A DNA stretch of 64,000 bases, taken from NCBI RefSeq assembly GCF_030268965.1, contig NZ_BSSE01000033.1:1-64000 (forward strand), read 5' to 3'. Source of the DNA: Microtetraspora sp. NBRC 16547 (GTDB taxonomy: Bacteria > Actinomycetota > Actinomycetes > Streptosporangiales > Streptosporangiaceae). The translations under genes and the position numbers were made by a program. Each line of letters starts with the position of its first letter. Within the stretch, counting starts at the first letter, position 1. The notes under the pieces were generated by a model that did no database searches, was not told the origin of the DNA, and saw only the letters and a program-made list of their open reading frames with translations. Shown here piece after piece: positions 33,276 through 42,378 of the stretch.

Positions 33276-34226
33276 ATGCTGACTGACGCTTTGTCGCGGG
33301 ACCGTCGAGCCGGCGCATTTCGCCGGCTCGCGCCCCGCCCCTATGCCCGAGCCCGAGTCCTGTTGTTTCCGCACGGCGGCGGCAGCGCGAGTTATTACCG
33401 GCCGTGGGCCGCGGCGGCGCCCTGGGACATCGAATTCCTCGCCGTTCAATATCCGGGCCGGGAGGATCGGTACACCGAACCGGTGCCGGCGGACATGCAA
33501 CGCCTCGCCGCTGTGCTGGCGGCCGATCTGCCGCTCGACGGGCCGCCGCTTCCGACGATCCTGTTCGGGCACAGTATGGGCGCCATCGTCAGCTATGAGA
33601 TAGCCCGCCACCTCACGGCTCTGGGCGAACCTCCGACGGGACTGGTCGTGTCCGGCCACCCCGCCCCGGCGTTGACCCGGCCGGGCCGGGTCCATCTCGG
33701 CAGCGACGCGGAGCTCATCGAGGAGTTGCGCCGCACCGACGCGACACACCGCGACCTCCTTGACAACGCCTCGTTCATCCAGGCGTTCCTGCCCGTGATC
33801 AGGAGCGACTACCGGTTGAGCGAAACCTATCGGCCCCTGCCTGGTGCGCGGCTGCGGACTCCGGTCACGGTGCTGTACGGCGATCGGGATCCTGAGATCA
33901 ACTCGTCGGAAGCCGACGGGTGGCGCGAGGTCACCGACAGCCCGTGCGAATTGCGCGTCTTCGAGGGCGGTCATTTCTATCTCGACGAGCACCGTGACTC
34001 GGTCATCGCACTCCTGACGGCTCAGGCACGCGCGGCGTCCGAAACATCGGCGACCCATGGCCGTCCACCCCGTGACCGCCCGCCGACCGGACAAGAGGGC
34101 ACCACGGCACGCGGGGCCACGCGTCGCCCGGCCGGCGGAGCAGGGCTCGCTCGGCGCCTCGGCCGCGTCTGCGGCCGGCAGCACGAAGACATTCCCGCAT
34201 CCGAGTTGAGGACAGTGATACCGTGA
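33276..34226 (+). CDS. Type II thioesterase
   Basis: The protein has 316 residues. VLLFPHGGGSASYYRPWAAA is the N-terminal block, VQYPGREDRYTEP follows, the nucleophile is Ser in FGHSMGAIVSYE, the acid lies in VLYGDRDPE and the His in EGGHFYLDEHRDS. That is the GrsT/RifR type, which edits NRPS or PKS carriers. After residue ~252 there is a long Arg/Gly-rich tail not seen in the family. No NRPS or PKS lies nearby, which is odd; it may serve a synthetase elsewhere or act on an imported ligand. Confidence 0.85.
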   Translation: MLTDALSRDRRAGAFRRLAPRPYARARVLLFPHGGGSASYYRPWAAAAPWDIEFLAVQYPGREDRYTEPVPADMQRLAAVLAADLPLDGPPLPTILFGHSMGAIVSYEIARHLTALGEPPTGLVVSGHPAPALTRPGRVHLGSDAELIEELRRTDATHRDLLDNASFIQAFLPVIRSDYRLSETYRPLPGARLRTPVTVLYGDRDPEINSSEADGWREVTDSPCELRVFEGGHFYLDEHRDSVIALLTAQARAASETSATHGRPPRDRPPTGQEGTTARGATRRPAGGAGLARRLGRVCGRQHEDIPASELRTVIP

Positions 34227-34837
34227 CCGTCGAAACCACCGAGCACCGCATCGATTTCCGGATGACCCCGAAGGATCTCATCAATATCGGAATCTTCGGC
34301 GCGCTCTACCTCGTGACCGTGGGGATATTCAACCTCCTCGAATTCATCAATCCGGTGGCGACGCTGGTCGGGGTCCTGGTCGGCATCGTCGCGGCGGGCA
34401 TTCCGTTCATGCTGTTCCTCACCCGGGTGCGGCACGCCGGCATGGTCACCGTGTTCGCCGTCATCGTGAACGGTTTCATGCTGCTCATCGGTAGCCCGCC
34501 GATCGGTCTCGTCATCGGGGTGGCGGCGGCGCTGGTCGCCGAGGTGCTGCTCTGGCTGGGCCGGTATCGATCGCGGCAGATGAGCGTGCTCGCCTATTCC
34601 GTGTTCAGCGCCTGGTTCATGGGGATGTTCTACCCGCTGTTCTATGCTCGCGCCGAATTCCTGTCCAGCCCGTACATGAAGGAGATGGGTGCGGAGTACG
34701 TCCAGCAGCTGGACACCTTGTTGTCGCCGGCCGTGCTGATCATATTCGACCTGTCCACGCTGGTGTTCGGTCTGATCGGCGGTGTGCTGGGACTTCGCCT
34801 GCTGGACAAGCACTTCCGGAAAGCCGGTTTGGTGTGA
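34223..34837 (+). CDS. ECF transporter S component, MptD/Trep_Strep type
   Basis: The GTG at 34223 overlaps the thioesterase stop. The protein has 204 residues and about six membrane helices: LINIGIFGALYLVTVGIFNL, ATLVGVLVGIVAAGIPFMLF, GMVTVFAVIVNGFMLLIGSP, SVLAYSVFSAWFMGMFYPLF and LVFGLIGGVLGLRLLDKHF. The F-G-A-L-Y start and the N-G-F-M region match the TIGR02185 family, named after mycobacterial MptD. S components bind the ligand for an ECF importer. The following genes encode EcfT and EcfA. Confidence 0.82.
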   Translation: MTVETTEHRIDFRMTPKDLINIGIFGALYLVTVGIFNLLEFINPVATLVGVLVGIVAAGIPFMLFLTRVRHAGMVTVFAVIVNGFMLLIGSPPIGLVIGVAAALVAEVLLWLGRYRSRQMSVLAYSVFSAWFMGMFYPLFYARAEFLSSPYMKEMGAEYVQQLDTLLSPAVLIIFDLSTLVFGLIGGVLGLRLLDKHFRKAGLV

Positions 34838-35604
34838 CCGGCACCACCCCGCAACTAGGCCCGGCCACACTGGCTGGGACCATGCCCGCCACACCGGAGG
34901 GGACCGCCACCCGATGGGTGCTGGACCCACGCACCGCGGTGGTGCTCCTGCTTGCCGCGAGCGTCACCATCATGGCGCCCGACGGGATATGGTTCGTGCC
35001 GGCGGCACTGGTCGCCGGTGTGCTGCTGGCGATTCTCGAACGTGCCTGGCGGCGCGCGATCGGATTGCCGCTGGCCGCAGGGGCGGCCGCCGCGCTGACC
35101 TACCTGCTGCCGATGGCCGTCCCATCGCCGGTATTCGGCCTTGTCGGGGTCCTGGCCGGGTTCGCGCTGCGGCTGGTAGCCGTGGGCGGCATTGCCGCAC
35201 ACCTGGTCCGGACCATCCCGCCGACCCGCTTGATCGCCGCGCTGCGGTCGGCGCGGGTGCCGATGGCATTCACCGTGTCCGGCGCGGTGCTGCTGCGGTT
35301 CGTGCCCACTATCGTCGCCGAGACGCGGGCAGTCTATGACGCCATGCGGCTGCGCGGGCTCGGCGGCTGGTGGGCGATGTTGCGGCATCCCGTCCGCAGT
35401 ATCGAATACTTCATGGTGCCGCTCATGGCGTCGAGTCTGCGTGCGGCAGGGGATCTGTCGGCGTCGTCGCTGCTGCGCGGGCTGGGCTCGGAAGCGCGGC
35501 CGACGTCGATGCATCCGCCGCGGTTCGGCCCCGCCGACGCGGTGGCCGCGGTTGTGGCGGTGATCCTTGCGGCGGCGACGCTGCTGTGGAGGTCCGGGCA
35601 GTGA
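34834..35604 (+). CDS. ECF transporter T component (EcfT)
   Basis: The GTG at 34834 overlaps the S-component stop. The protein has 256 residues: VLDPRTAVVLLLAASVTIMA opens it, several helices follow, then VSGAVLLRFVPTIVAETRAV and the coupling-helix region MRLRGLGGWWAMLRHPVRS. The end ASSLRAAGDLSASSLLRGLG holds the second Ala-Arg-type coupling motif. EcfT joins the S component to the two ATPases. Confidence 0.85.
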   Translation: MTGTTPQLGPATLAGTMPATPEGTATRWVLDPRTAVVLLLAASVTIMAPDGIWFVPAALVAGVLLAILERAWRRAIGLPLAAGAAAALTYLLPMAVPSPVFGLVGVLAGFALRLVAVGGIAAHLVRTIPPTRLIAALRSARVPMAFTVSGAVLLRFVPTIVAETRAVYDAMRLRGLGGWWAMLRHPVRSIEYFMVPLMASSLRAAGDLSASSLLRGLGSEARPTSMHPPRFGPADAVAAVVAVILAAATLLWRSGQ

Positions 35605-37082
35605 TCTTGCTGAAGGACATCCGGTGGGTGTATCAGGGGGCCGACACCGCCGTACTCCACGGGTTGGACCTGTACATCCGGCGTGGCGAGACGGTGGTGT
35701 TGTGCGGGCCGAGCGGATCGGGCAAGAGCACGGCGCTGCGGCTCATGAACGGCCTCATTCCCTTCTTCCATGAGGGGACCCTCGACGGGGAGGTCCGCGT
35801 CCGCGGGGAGCCGATCACCGATCTCGCACAGGTCGGGCGGGTGACGGGGACGGTGCTGCAGCATCCGCGCCGCCAGTTCTTCACCGACGCCATCGACACC
35901 GAACTGGCTTTCGCGCTCGAGAATTTCGGTACGCCGCCGCAGCGCATCCGCGACCGGGTCGGCGAGGTCATCGCCGAGCTCGGGCTGGCCGATCTCACCG
36001 GTCGGTTGCGGGAGCTGTCAGGCGGTCAGCAGCAGCGGGTGGCCTGTGCGGCGGCCATCACGCATGGGCCACCGCTGCTGCTTCTCGACGAACCCACCTC
36101 CAACCTGTCCCCGCGCGGCATCGCAGATCTCACCGCGATCCTGCGTCACCTCCGCGAGCAGGGCGTGACCCTCGTCATCGCCGAACACCGTCTGCACTAT
36201 CTGCGCGAACTCGCCGACCGGATCGTGGTGCTCCAGGACGGCCGCGTCGGCAGGGAATGGACCAGGGCCGAATTCGCCGGGCTGACCGATGAGATGCTGC
36301 GCGAGGAGGGGTTACGCGGTCTCGACGCGCCCGGAAGAGCCGGGGTGGCGCCGGCTTTCGCGTACGGACCCAGCGTCGAGCCGGGAGAAAGCCGGCCTCG
36401 GGAGACGGCGCCGGCGGGCGAGGCCGGCGAAAGGGCTGGCGTCGCGACGGCACCCGGACCGGGCGCGGGCGGTGCCGGTGTCGCTCTGAGAGGCATCCGT
36501 TGCGCATTCGGCGGACGCCCCGTGCTCGACATCGCGGAAGCACACCTGCCTGCCGGCGTCATCACCGCTGTCACCGGCCCCAATGGCGCAGGCAAGACGA
36601 CCCTGGCCCGGATCCTCGCCGGGCTGCAACGCCACGCCGGCCAGGTGCTCCTCGACGGCCGCCCGCTGTCCCGCTCGCGGCGGCAGCGCGCGTGCGCGAT
36701 CGTCATGCAGGATGTGCAACGGCAACTGTTCACAGACAGCGTCACCGCCGAACTGCGGCTCGGTACGACTCCGGATCACGCGGAACACGCCGCCGCCGTG
36801 GTCGCCGATCTCGGCCTGGACGGTCTCGGCGACCGGCACCCGCTGTCGCTGTCCGGCGGCCAGCAGCAGCGCCTGGTCGTCGCCACGGCCCGCCTGAGCG
36901 GCAGCAGCATCGTCATCTTCGACGAGCCCAGCTCCGGTGTCGATCGCCGTCACCTGCAATCGATGACGCGAACCATGCGCGACGTCGCCGCGAACGGGGC
37001 CGTGGTGGTCCTGATCAGCCATGACGCCGACCTGCTCGCCCTCGCCGCGGACCAGGAACTACGCCTGTGCCCGCTCCGGTGA
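35601..37082 (+). CDS. ECF transporter ATPase, two domains fused (EcfA1-EcfA2)
   Basis: The GTG at 35601 overlaps the EcfT stop; the protein has 493 residues. Domain 1 has GPSGSGKST (~res 34), [19 protein letters not shown] and [14 protein letters not shown] Gly/Pro/Ala-rich linker (~250-290) follows. Domain 2 has GPNGAGKTT (~325), [21 protein letters not shown] and [12 protein letters not shown]. Both domains look active. It closes a six-gene coupled operon that begins at 29719. Confidence 0.9.
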   Translation: MILLKDIRWVYQGADTAVLHGLDLYIRRGETVVLCGPSGSGKSTALRLMNGLIPFFHEGTLDGEVRVRGEPITDLAQVGRVTGTVLQHPRRQFFTDAIDTELAFALENFGTPPQRIRDRVGEVIAELGLADLTGRLRELSGGQQQRVACAAAITHGPPLLLLDEPTSNLSPRGIADLTAILRHLREQGVTLVIAEHRLHYLRELADRIVVLQDGRVGREWTRAEFAGLTDEMLREEGLRGLDAPGRAGVAPAFAYGPSVEPGESRPRETAPAGEAGERAGVATAPGPGAGGAGVALRGIRCAFGGRPVLDIAEAHLPAGVITAVTGPNGAGKTTLARILAGLQRHAGQVLLDGRPLSRSRRQRACAIVMQDVQRQLFTDSVTAELRLGTTPDHAEHAAAVVADLGLDGLGDRHPLSLSGGQQQRLVVATARLSGSSIVIFDEPSSGVDRRHLQSMTRTMRDVAANGAVVVLISHDADLLALAADQELRLCPLR

Positions 37083-37172
37083 CCGCCCAGCCGGTGCACA
37101 GCGGAACACGGCCGGAATCCGTTCGCGGCGGTGTACGGCCCCGCGATCCTCCTCGACGGAGGGGTTACCGGG

Positions 37173-37480
37173 CTACTGGCCTCCCGCCGCCTCGTCGGGC
37201 AGCGGGGCGGAACGCAGCAATCCGTCGATGATCGCCGTCAGTCCCTCTCGATGCGTGTCACGGGCGTTGAGCTCGCCCAGCGACCGGCGACCGCCGCAAG
37301 CCAGGGGTGCGTGCCGCTCTTCGCAGCCTGGTGGAGCGCCGCGATTGAGTCGCGGTGCCGGTCCGAGGATTTTCGCGCCGCCCGAAGAGGGCGGGGTCCT
37401 GGAAACGTCTGCCCAGCTTCACGGCGCGATGGTCGGCGGTTTACGGCAAGAGCGTGCGGTGACTTTGTCCGGGGAATCAT
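37173..37480 (-). pseudogene. TetR-family regulator, C-terminal remnant
   Basis: The minus frame ending at TAG 37173-37175 reads SLGELNARDTHREGLTAIID, then GLLRSAPLPDEAAGGQ. This resembles the last helices of TetR regulators. Upstream, other frames have HRDSIAALHQAAKSG and WLAAVAG, so frameshifts are likely. No DNA-binding domain remains. The call rests on a weak pattern. Confidence 0.4.
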
Positions 37481-37731
37481 GGTCCCTTGATCCAATCGAG
37501 CACCGCATCAACACGATCAGCGTCCTGCGAATGGTCAACGCATGGGACGCCGGAGGCGCGCACCGGACGGGGCGTGGTGACGCCCGGTCGCCCACGGTCG
37601 CGCCGTATCGGCACGAACTCACCGAGGTGCTGGGGTGGACCCCTCCGCCCCGATATCGGAAGAGCCGCCCACAGTTGCGGATCTGGCTGTATGAGAAATG
37701 CACGGAAACGTAGTGGAAATGAGGTCGTGAG
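37481..37731. other. Short gap with possible coding remnant
   Basis: The plus frame ending at 37713 (LDPIEHRINTISVLRMVNAW, then RHELTEVLGWTPPPRYRKSR) looks protein-like but has no start, ribosome site or family. It may be a gene tail left by a deletion before the asnB remnant. Confidence 0.3.
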
Positions 37732-39535
37732 ATGTGCGGGATTGCTGGCTGGGTGTCGTACGACGCCGATCTGACGCACCGGGGTGACGTGCTCGAATGA
37801 CCGAGACGATGGCCTGTCGTGGGCCGGACGGCCGGGGCACGTACGTGCGCACCCATGTCGGGCTGGGGCATCGGCGCCTTGCCGTCATCGACCTGCCCGG
37901 CGGAGCGCAGCCGATGAGTGTGAGCACACCGGCCGGCGACATCGCCCTGGTGTACTCCGGGGAGGTCTACAGCTTCCAGGAACTGCGTGATCGGCTCAAG
38001 ACACTGGGGCACGCGTTCCGGACCGACAGCGACACCGAGGTTGTGCTCGGCAGTTACCTGGAGTGGGGCGAGAGCTTCGTCGACTACCTCGACGGCATGT
38101 ACGCGTTCGCGATCTGGGACGACTGAGACCAGAAGCTGCTTCTCGTGCGCGACACCGGACGGCGTGCTGTTCGGCTCCGAGCCCAAGGCGATCCTGGCGA
38201 ACCCGCTGGTACGCAAGGTGGTCGACAGGGACGGACTTCGGGAGCTGTTCGCGCAGACCAAGACCCCGGGCTGGGCGCTGTGGAAGGGCATGCACGAGTT
38301 GGTGCCCGGCACGCTGATCACCGTGGACCGCGGCGGGATGCGGCAGCGGACCTACTGGCACCTGCGCGCGATCGAGCACACCGACAGTCGTGGCGACACC
38401 GTGGCACGGGTGCGCGAACTGCTCACCGACATCGTCGACCGGCAGCTGATTCGGATGTGCCGCAGTGCGTCCTGCTCTCGGGCGGTCTGGATTCCAGCGC
38501 GATCACCTGTTTGGCCGCGGAGCGGCTGGGCCTGCGGGGCGAGCAGGTGCGCAGTTTCTCGGTGGACTTCGTCGGCCAGGAGGAGAACTTCGTCCCCGAC
38601 GAGATGCGCGAGACCCCCAACTCGCCGTTCGTGCGCGATGTCGCGGCGCACGTGCGGTCCGCGCACCGGGATGTGGTGCTCGAGCCCTCCCAGCTCTCGG
38701 ATCCTTCGGTGCGGCGCGCGACCGTCGCCGCCCGGGACATCCCGAACGGGTTCGGTGATCTCGACAGCTCGCTTTACCTGCTGTTCAAGGCTATTCGGGA
38801 ACATTCGACAGTGGCGCTGTCGGGGGAGTCGGCCGACGAGGTGTTCGGCGGATATCCCTGGTTCCACAACCCGGCGGCGCTCCGCGGCGACACCTTCCCG
38901 TGGATGATGTTCATTCCCCCGATGAGCCTCGCGTCACGGACCGATCACATCGAACCCGGCCTGCGCAAGCGGCTCGACGTGCAGACCTACACCGCCGACC
39001 AGTACGCCACGGCCCTCGCCGAGGTCGAGTACCTCGACGGGGAATCGAGCAGGACCGGCTCATGCGCATCACATGCCACATGCATCTGACGCGTTTCGTA
39101 CGCACACTGCTGGACCGCAAGGACCGGCTGTCGATGGCGGTCGGCCTTGAGGTGCGGGTGCCCTTCTGCAACCACCGGCTCGTCGAGTACGTCTACAACA
39201 CGCCATGGTCGCTGAAGACCTTCGACGGCCGGGAGAAGAGCCTGCTGCGACAGGCGGTGGCGCCTGTGCTGCCGCGGTCGGTGCTGGAACGGGTCAAGAG
39301 CCCGTACCCGTCGCCCCAGAACCCCGGGTACACGGCAAATCTGCAGCAGCAGGTGAAAGAGCTTGTCGCCGACCCGGACGCGCAGGTGTTCGCCCTGGTC
39401 GACAGGAACTGGGCGCAGCAAATCGTGGCGCAGGATCCGGCGCGCATGCCGATGGGCGTACGGGCCAGCCTCGAGCGCACGCTCGACCTGAACGTCTGGC
39501 TGGAGCTGCATTCGCCCGAACTGCAGCTGGACTGA
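37732..39535 (+). pseudogene. Glutamine-dependent asparagine synthetase (asnB-like), degraded
   Basis: It begins MCGIAGWVSYDADLTHRGDV (Cys2 nucleophile of the glutaminase domain). A frame change near 37797 leads to MACRGPDGRG and GLGHRRLAVIDLPGGAQPMS. A TGA at 38124-38126 lies in AIWDD-x-DQKLLLVRD, a short deletion and shift near 38151 precede TPDGVLFGSEPKAILANPLV, and a shift near 38452 precedes QCVLLSGGLDSSAITCLAAE (the ATP-pyrophosphatase loop SGGLDSS). Another near 39050 precedes HMHLTRFVRTLLDRKDRLSM. With five lesions it cannot give a full product. Confidence 0.85.
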
Positions 39536-39780
39536 TCAGCCCCGTTCGTACACCCGATGGCGGTCGCTGCGAGTGGCAGCGACCGCCTTTGCGAGGCCAC
39601 ACAGGGCTCCGCGCCCGTCACCGACACCGGCGACCGAGTTTCCGGCGGCGCGGCAACCGCGAGATCGTGCGGCTGATCCCCGCGATGCGCATGGGTCAGG
39701 CGGGTGGTCGCCGACTCACGGTATGTACCGCGCCGCGCAGAGGTTACGTCAGTGGGCACCCATTGTTGCGGCATGGCCCG

Positions 39781-40260
39781 TTACTCCGGTTCTGGGAGCA
39801 GGTCACGGTTGCCGTGCTCTGCCGGTGTCGCTGTTCTTATGCGTGGTACGACGGTGAAGGCGATCACGGCGGCACCGACCAGGAGCACGGCGCCGAGTGT
39901 CATGCTGAGTCCGTATCCATCGGTGAGGCCCTCGAGTGTGGTGTTCTGGCCGGTGTGCTCATGGGCGGCGGTGCCGAGGGCGGCCAGTCCGAGTGAGGCG
40001 CCGATCTGGCGCGAACTGGAGAGCAGGCCGGAGGCGGCGCCCGTCTCGTGTGGCGCGACTCCCACGGTGGCGGTGGAGACGACCGGTCCGAGGCAGAGCC
40101 CGAATCCGATGCTGGTGACGAGCGACGGGCCCAGGACGTCGGTGAGGAAGGAGCCGTCGGCGCTCATCATCCCGAACCAGGCGAACCCGGCCGCGGTCAC
40201 CAGCCCGCCGACGATCAGCAGGGTGCGGAGCGGAACACGGTGCTCAGCTTCACTAGTTCC
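39781..40260 (-). pseudogene. MFS (EmrB/QacA-type) transporter, C-terminal fragment
   Basis: The minus frame reads VPLRTLLIVGGLVTAAGFAW, then TSIGFGLCLGPVVSTATVGV, HETGAASGLLSSSRQIGASL and GLAALGTAAHEHTG. This is the last four helices of a 14-TM drug transporter, including the motif GxxSGLxxxxRQxGxxLG. The first ~10 helices are absent; homology stops near 40250. Confidence 0.75.
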
Positions 40261-40373
40261 GTACCCAGCGCTCAGTAACGACGTAGCGCAGCGCATCTGC
40301 TTCCCCACGTCCGGCATGCCCCAATGCCTGCCAGCGCAGACGTGAGACTCCTGGGTAGGCGGACCGTTCACCC

Positions 40374-40410
40374 CGCCCACATACCGGGACGGTAAACAAC
40401 CGCCTTCTGG
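40374..40410. repeat. Degenerate copy of the island kinase 5' end
   Basis: CGCCCACATACC-GGAC-GTAA-CAA-CGCC here matches 29525-29559, at the start of the island histidine kinase, at about 30 of 35 bases in the same orientation. It suggests a partial kinase copy or a duplicated cargo end near the right cargo boundary. Confidence 0.4.
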
Positions 40411-40442
40411 CTGGACCGCCGCCTGCCGCACCTGGCCATCGA

Positions 40443-40484
40443 GGCGACGCCGAGGCGATGGACGAAATCTTCAAAGAGCCGTAG
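40443..40484 (+). pseudogene. Tyrosine integrase, last 13 codons (right part of the split gene)
   Basis: GDAEAMDEIFKEP then TAG matches the end of the integrase at 26129-26218 (AEAMDGIFKP) and continues the frame that breaks at 27623. The following sequence TCACTCACTGAGTCACTCGGAAGATCAGAAAGGCC also parallels that after 26218. So this is the natural end of an integrase whose body is 12.8 kb away. Confidence 0.75.
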
Positions 40485-40514
40485 TCACTCACTGAGTCAC
40501 TCGGAAGATCAGAA

Positions 40515-40543
40515 AGGCCGGTCCCGCTGGGCGGAACCGGCCT
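40515..40543. terminator. Hairpin downstream of tRNA-Ala
   Basis: AGGCCGGTCCCGC pairs with GCGGAACCGGCCT around TGG with one wobble. It lies 8 bp past the tRNA 3' end on the minus strand and is copied near the two attachment scars. Confidence 0.7.
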
Positions 40544-40550
40544 CTGACAT

Positions 40551-40627
40551 TGGTGGAGCTATGGGGATTTGAACCCCAGACCCCTTCGATGCGAACGAAG
40601 TGCGCTACCGGACTGCGCTATAGCCCC
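40551..40627 (-). tRNA. tRNA-Ala (anticodon CGC), CCA encoded
   Basis: The minus strand folds as a full cloverleaf: acceptor GGGGCTA with TAGCTCC, D-arm GCGC-AGTCCGGTA-GCGC, anticodon arm CTTCG-TTCGCAT-CGAAG (CGC, Ala GCG codons), variable GGGTC, T-arm TGGGG-TTCAAAT-CCCCA, discriminator A and CCA. It is the intact target of the integrative elements to its left; its 3' part is repeated at 26273 and 24512. Confidence 0.95.
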
Positions 40628-40676
40628 AATGCCTCGACTAGATTAGCAAACATTCGGAGCTGTTCGCGCCATCCGA

Positions 40677-41501
40677 TCAATCTCCGACCGCCCGCCTGTC
40701 GGTGTACGGATTGGAGTACTGGTCGAAGACCTGGACCCGCTTGCGCGCCTCGAGCATGATGACCTCCGCCTCGCGGGCCATGGCCTCGAGCGCGCGCCTG
40801 CGCTCGCGCTGCTTCGCGAGCCGCTCCGCCCGTGCCTTGGCGGCCAGCTCACGCCGCTCCGCGTCCACCCGTACGGCGACGCGCAGCACGGCGAGGTACG
40901 CGACGAGCAGGACGGTCGACGGCGCGACGGCCCACCAGGGCGCGACCCTGACCGCTGCGGTGACGGTGGAGGCGATGACGAGCAGGATGCTCCAGAGCAG
41001 CCTCCGGCGGCGGCGGGCGATGATGATCGCCCTGCGCCTCCGCCCGGCACGGCGAGCCCGGGTCGCCCGGTCCGCGGGGGACGGGGAGGCTTCCCCGGTG
41101 GCCGGCGACGTGGCCGTGGCGCCGTCCGTCTCGGTGGCGTCCGTCTCGAAGGTGGCGTCCCGCTTGGCCGAGGCGCCGTCGCTCGCGACACCGTCACCCG
41201 GAGAGCCACCGCCCGACGCGCCACCCGAGATCACTTCGCTGATCGGGGCGACGATGGTGCCGGACCCCTCGGCCTCCGCGACCGGAGCCGAGAGCGGAAC
41301 AGAGGCGGAACCCGTGCCGGAGGAACCCTCGGAGGGCTCCGCGCGCGGGCTCTCGATGACCGTGTCCGCGTCGGCCGCGGGCTCGGCGGGCTCGTCCTCG
41401 TAAAGGTCGTCGATGGCGTGCTTGTCCCTGCGCAGCCACATGGGAAGCAGGACACCGAGCCACATGACGACGATGGCGAGGTAAAGGAGGACGCTACCCA
41501 T
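40677..41501 (-). CDS. glpR: SepX/GlpR-type divisome membrane protein
   Basis: The start is the ATG at 41501, with GGAGGTGG upstream, reading MGSVLLYLAIVVMWLGVLLP. An N-terminal membrane helix is followed by an acidic, Ser/Gly-rich disordered stretch (~30-150), an Arg-rich segment, two helices (LLWSILLVIASTVTAAV, WWAVAPSTVLLVAYLAVL) and a coiled C-terminus (AKARAERLAKQRERRRALEA). This is the layout of actinobacterial SepX/GlpR, the membrane receptor of the MoeA-like division protein Glp. The nearby moeA/glp gene supports it. Confidence 0.8.
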   Translation of the reverse strand: MGSVLLYLAIVVMWLGVLLPMWLRRDKHAIDDLYEDEPAEPAADADTVIESPRAEPSEGSSGTGSASVPLSAPVAEAEGSGTIVAPISEVISGGASGGGSPGDGVASDGASAKRDATFETDATETDGATATSPATGEASPSPADRATRARRAGRRRRAIIIARRRRRLLWSILLVIASTVTAAVRVAPWWAVAPSTVLLVAYLAVLRVAVRVDAERRELAAKARAERLAKQRERRRALEAMAREAEVIMLEARKRVQVFDQYSNPYTDRRAVGD

Positions 41502-41677
41502 GCGACCACCTCCAGAGATGCCGAGCACACCTGCGGACTCTGGGCGTCGGAGATGTGCTCACGTCACGCACCGTAAGACTGCGTGTCACTGATTGACGAG
41601 CATTCGATGCGGTGTGTCGCGAGATCGTCAAAGCTGTTCATGTAATTCGATCCCGGCGTGCGCTCGCCGGGAGCCGC

Positions 41678-42325
41678 TCACTGTCCCGGGGTCGTCTCCG
41701 TGCGGCCGGACGCCGCCGCTTCGCGGGCGCGCCGCCACTGGACCAGGAGGCCGCGCGGGACGTCCTCGACCGTCAGCGCGTAGCAGATGTGGTCCCGCCA
41801 GGCGCCGTCGATGTGGAGCTGGCGCCTGCGAACGCCTTCCTCCCGGAAGCCGAGTTTCTCGACCACCCTGCGGCTCGCGTGGTTCTCCGGTCGGATGTTC
41901 GCCTCCAGGCGGTGCAACCCCGTGGTGAAGAAGCAGTGGTCGATGGCCATGGCCAGGGCGGTCGGGATGATGCCGCGCCCGGCGAGCGCGCCGTCCACCC
42001 AGTATCCGACCTGGGCCGAGCGGGCGGACCCCCAGACGATGGCGCCCACGGTGAGCTGCCCGGCGAACTCCCCCTGGTAGGTGACCACCCAGGGCATGGC
42101 GAGCCCCTGCCTCGCCTCGCGCCGCAACGTACCCACCATCGAGACGTACGGCCCGAGGCCGGTCCGAAACAGCGGCGTCTCGGGATTGCTCGGCTCCCAG
42201 GGCCGCAGCCAGTCGGCGTTACGCAGCCGGGTCTCACGCCAGATCCGGACGTCACGCAGCCGCAGGGGCCGGAGGCCGACGGGCCCCTCGGTCAGGGCCG
42301 CAGGCCAGCCGCGAAGTCGATCCAC
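41678..42325 (-). CDS. rimJ: RimJ/RimL-type N-acetyltransferase
   Basis: The protein has 215 residues: VGLRPLRLRDVRIWRETRLR, WLRPWEPSNPE, WGSARSAQVGYWVDGALAGR, then GIIPTALAMAIDHCFFTTGL and HRLEANIRPENHASRRVVEK with LGFREEGV. This is the ribosomal-protein acetyltransferase type of GNAT. The neighbourhood (glpR, mog, moaC, moeA, galU) is the conserved actinobacterial order, as around Rv0995. Confidence 0.88.
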   Translation of the reverse strand: MDRLRGWPAALTEGPVGLRPLRLRDVRIWRETRLRNADWLRPWEPSNPETPLFRTGLGPYVSMVGTLRREARQGLAMPWVVTYQGEFAGQLTVGAIVWGSARSAQVGYWVDGALAGRGIIPTALAMAIDHCFFTTGLHRLEANIRPENHASRRVVEKLGFREEGVRRRQLHIDGAWRDHICYALTVEDVPRGLLVQWRRAREAAASGRTETTPGQ

Positions 42326-42378
42326 GGGTCAATCATCCCCCGAAGGCCACGGAGGCGCCACGCCGGTGCCCGAACCGG

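Noticed and set aside
31134-34184. A 1016-codon open frame on the minus strand
   Set aside because: It is antisense to the ABC genes and thioesterase, has composition typical of GC-biased shadow frames (Arg/Gln/His rich), no family motif and no ribosome site.
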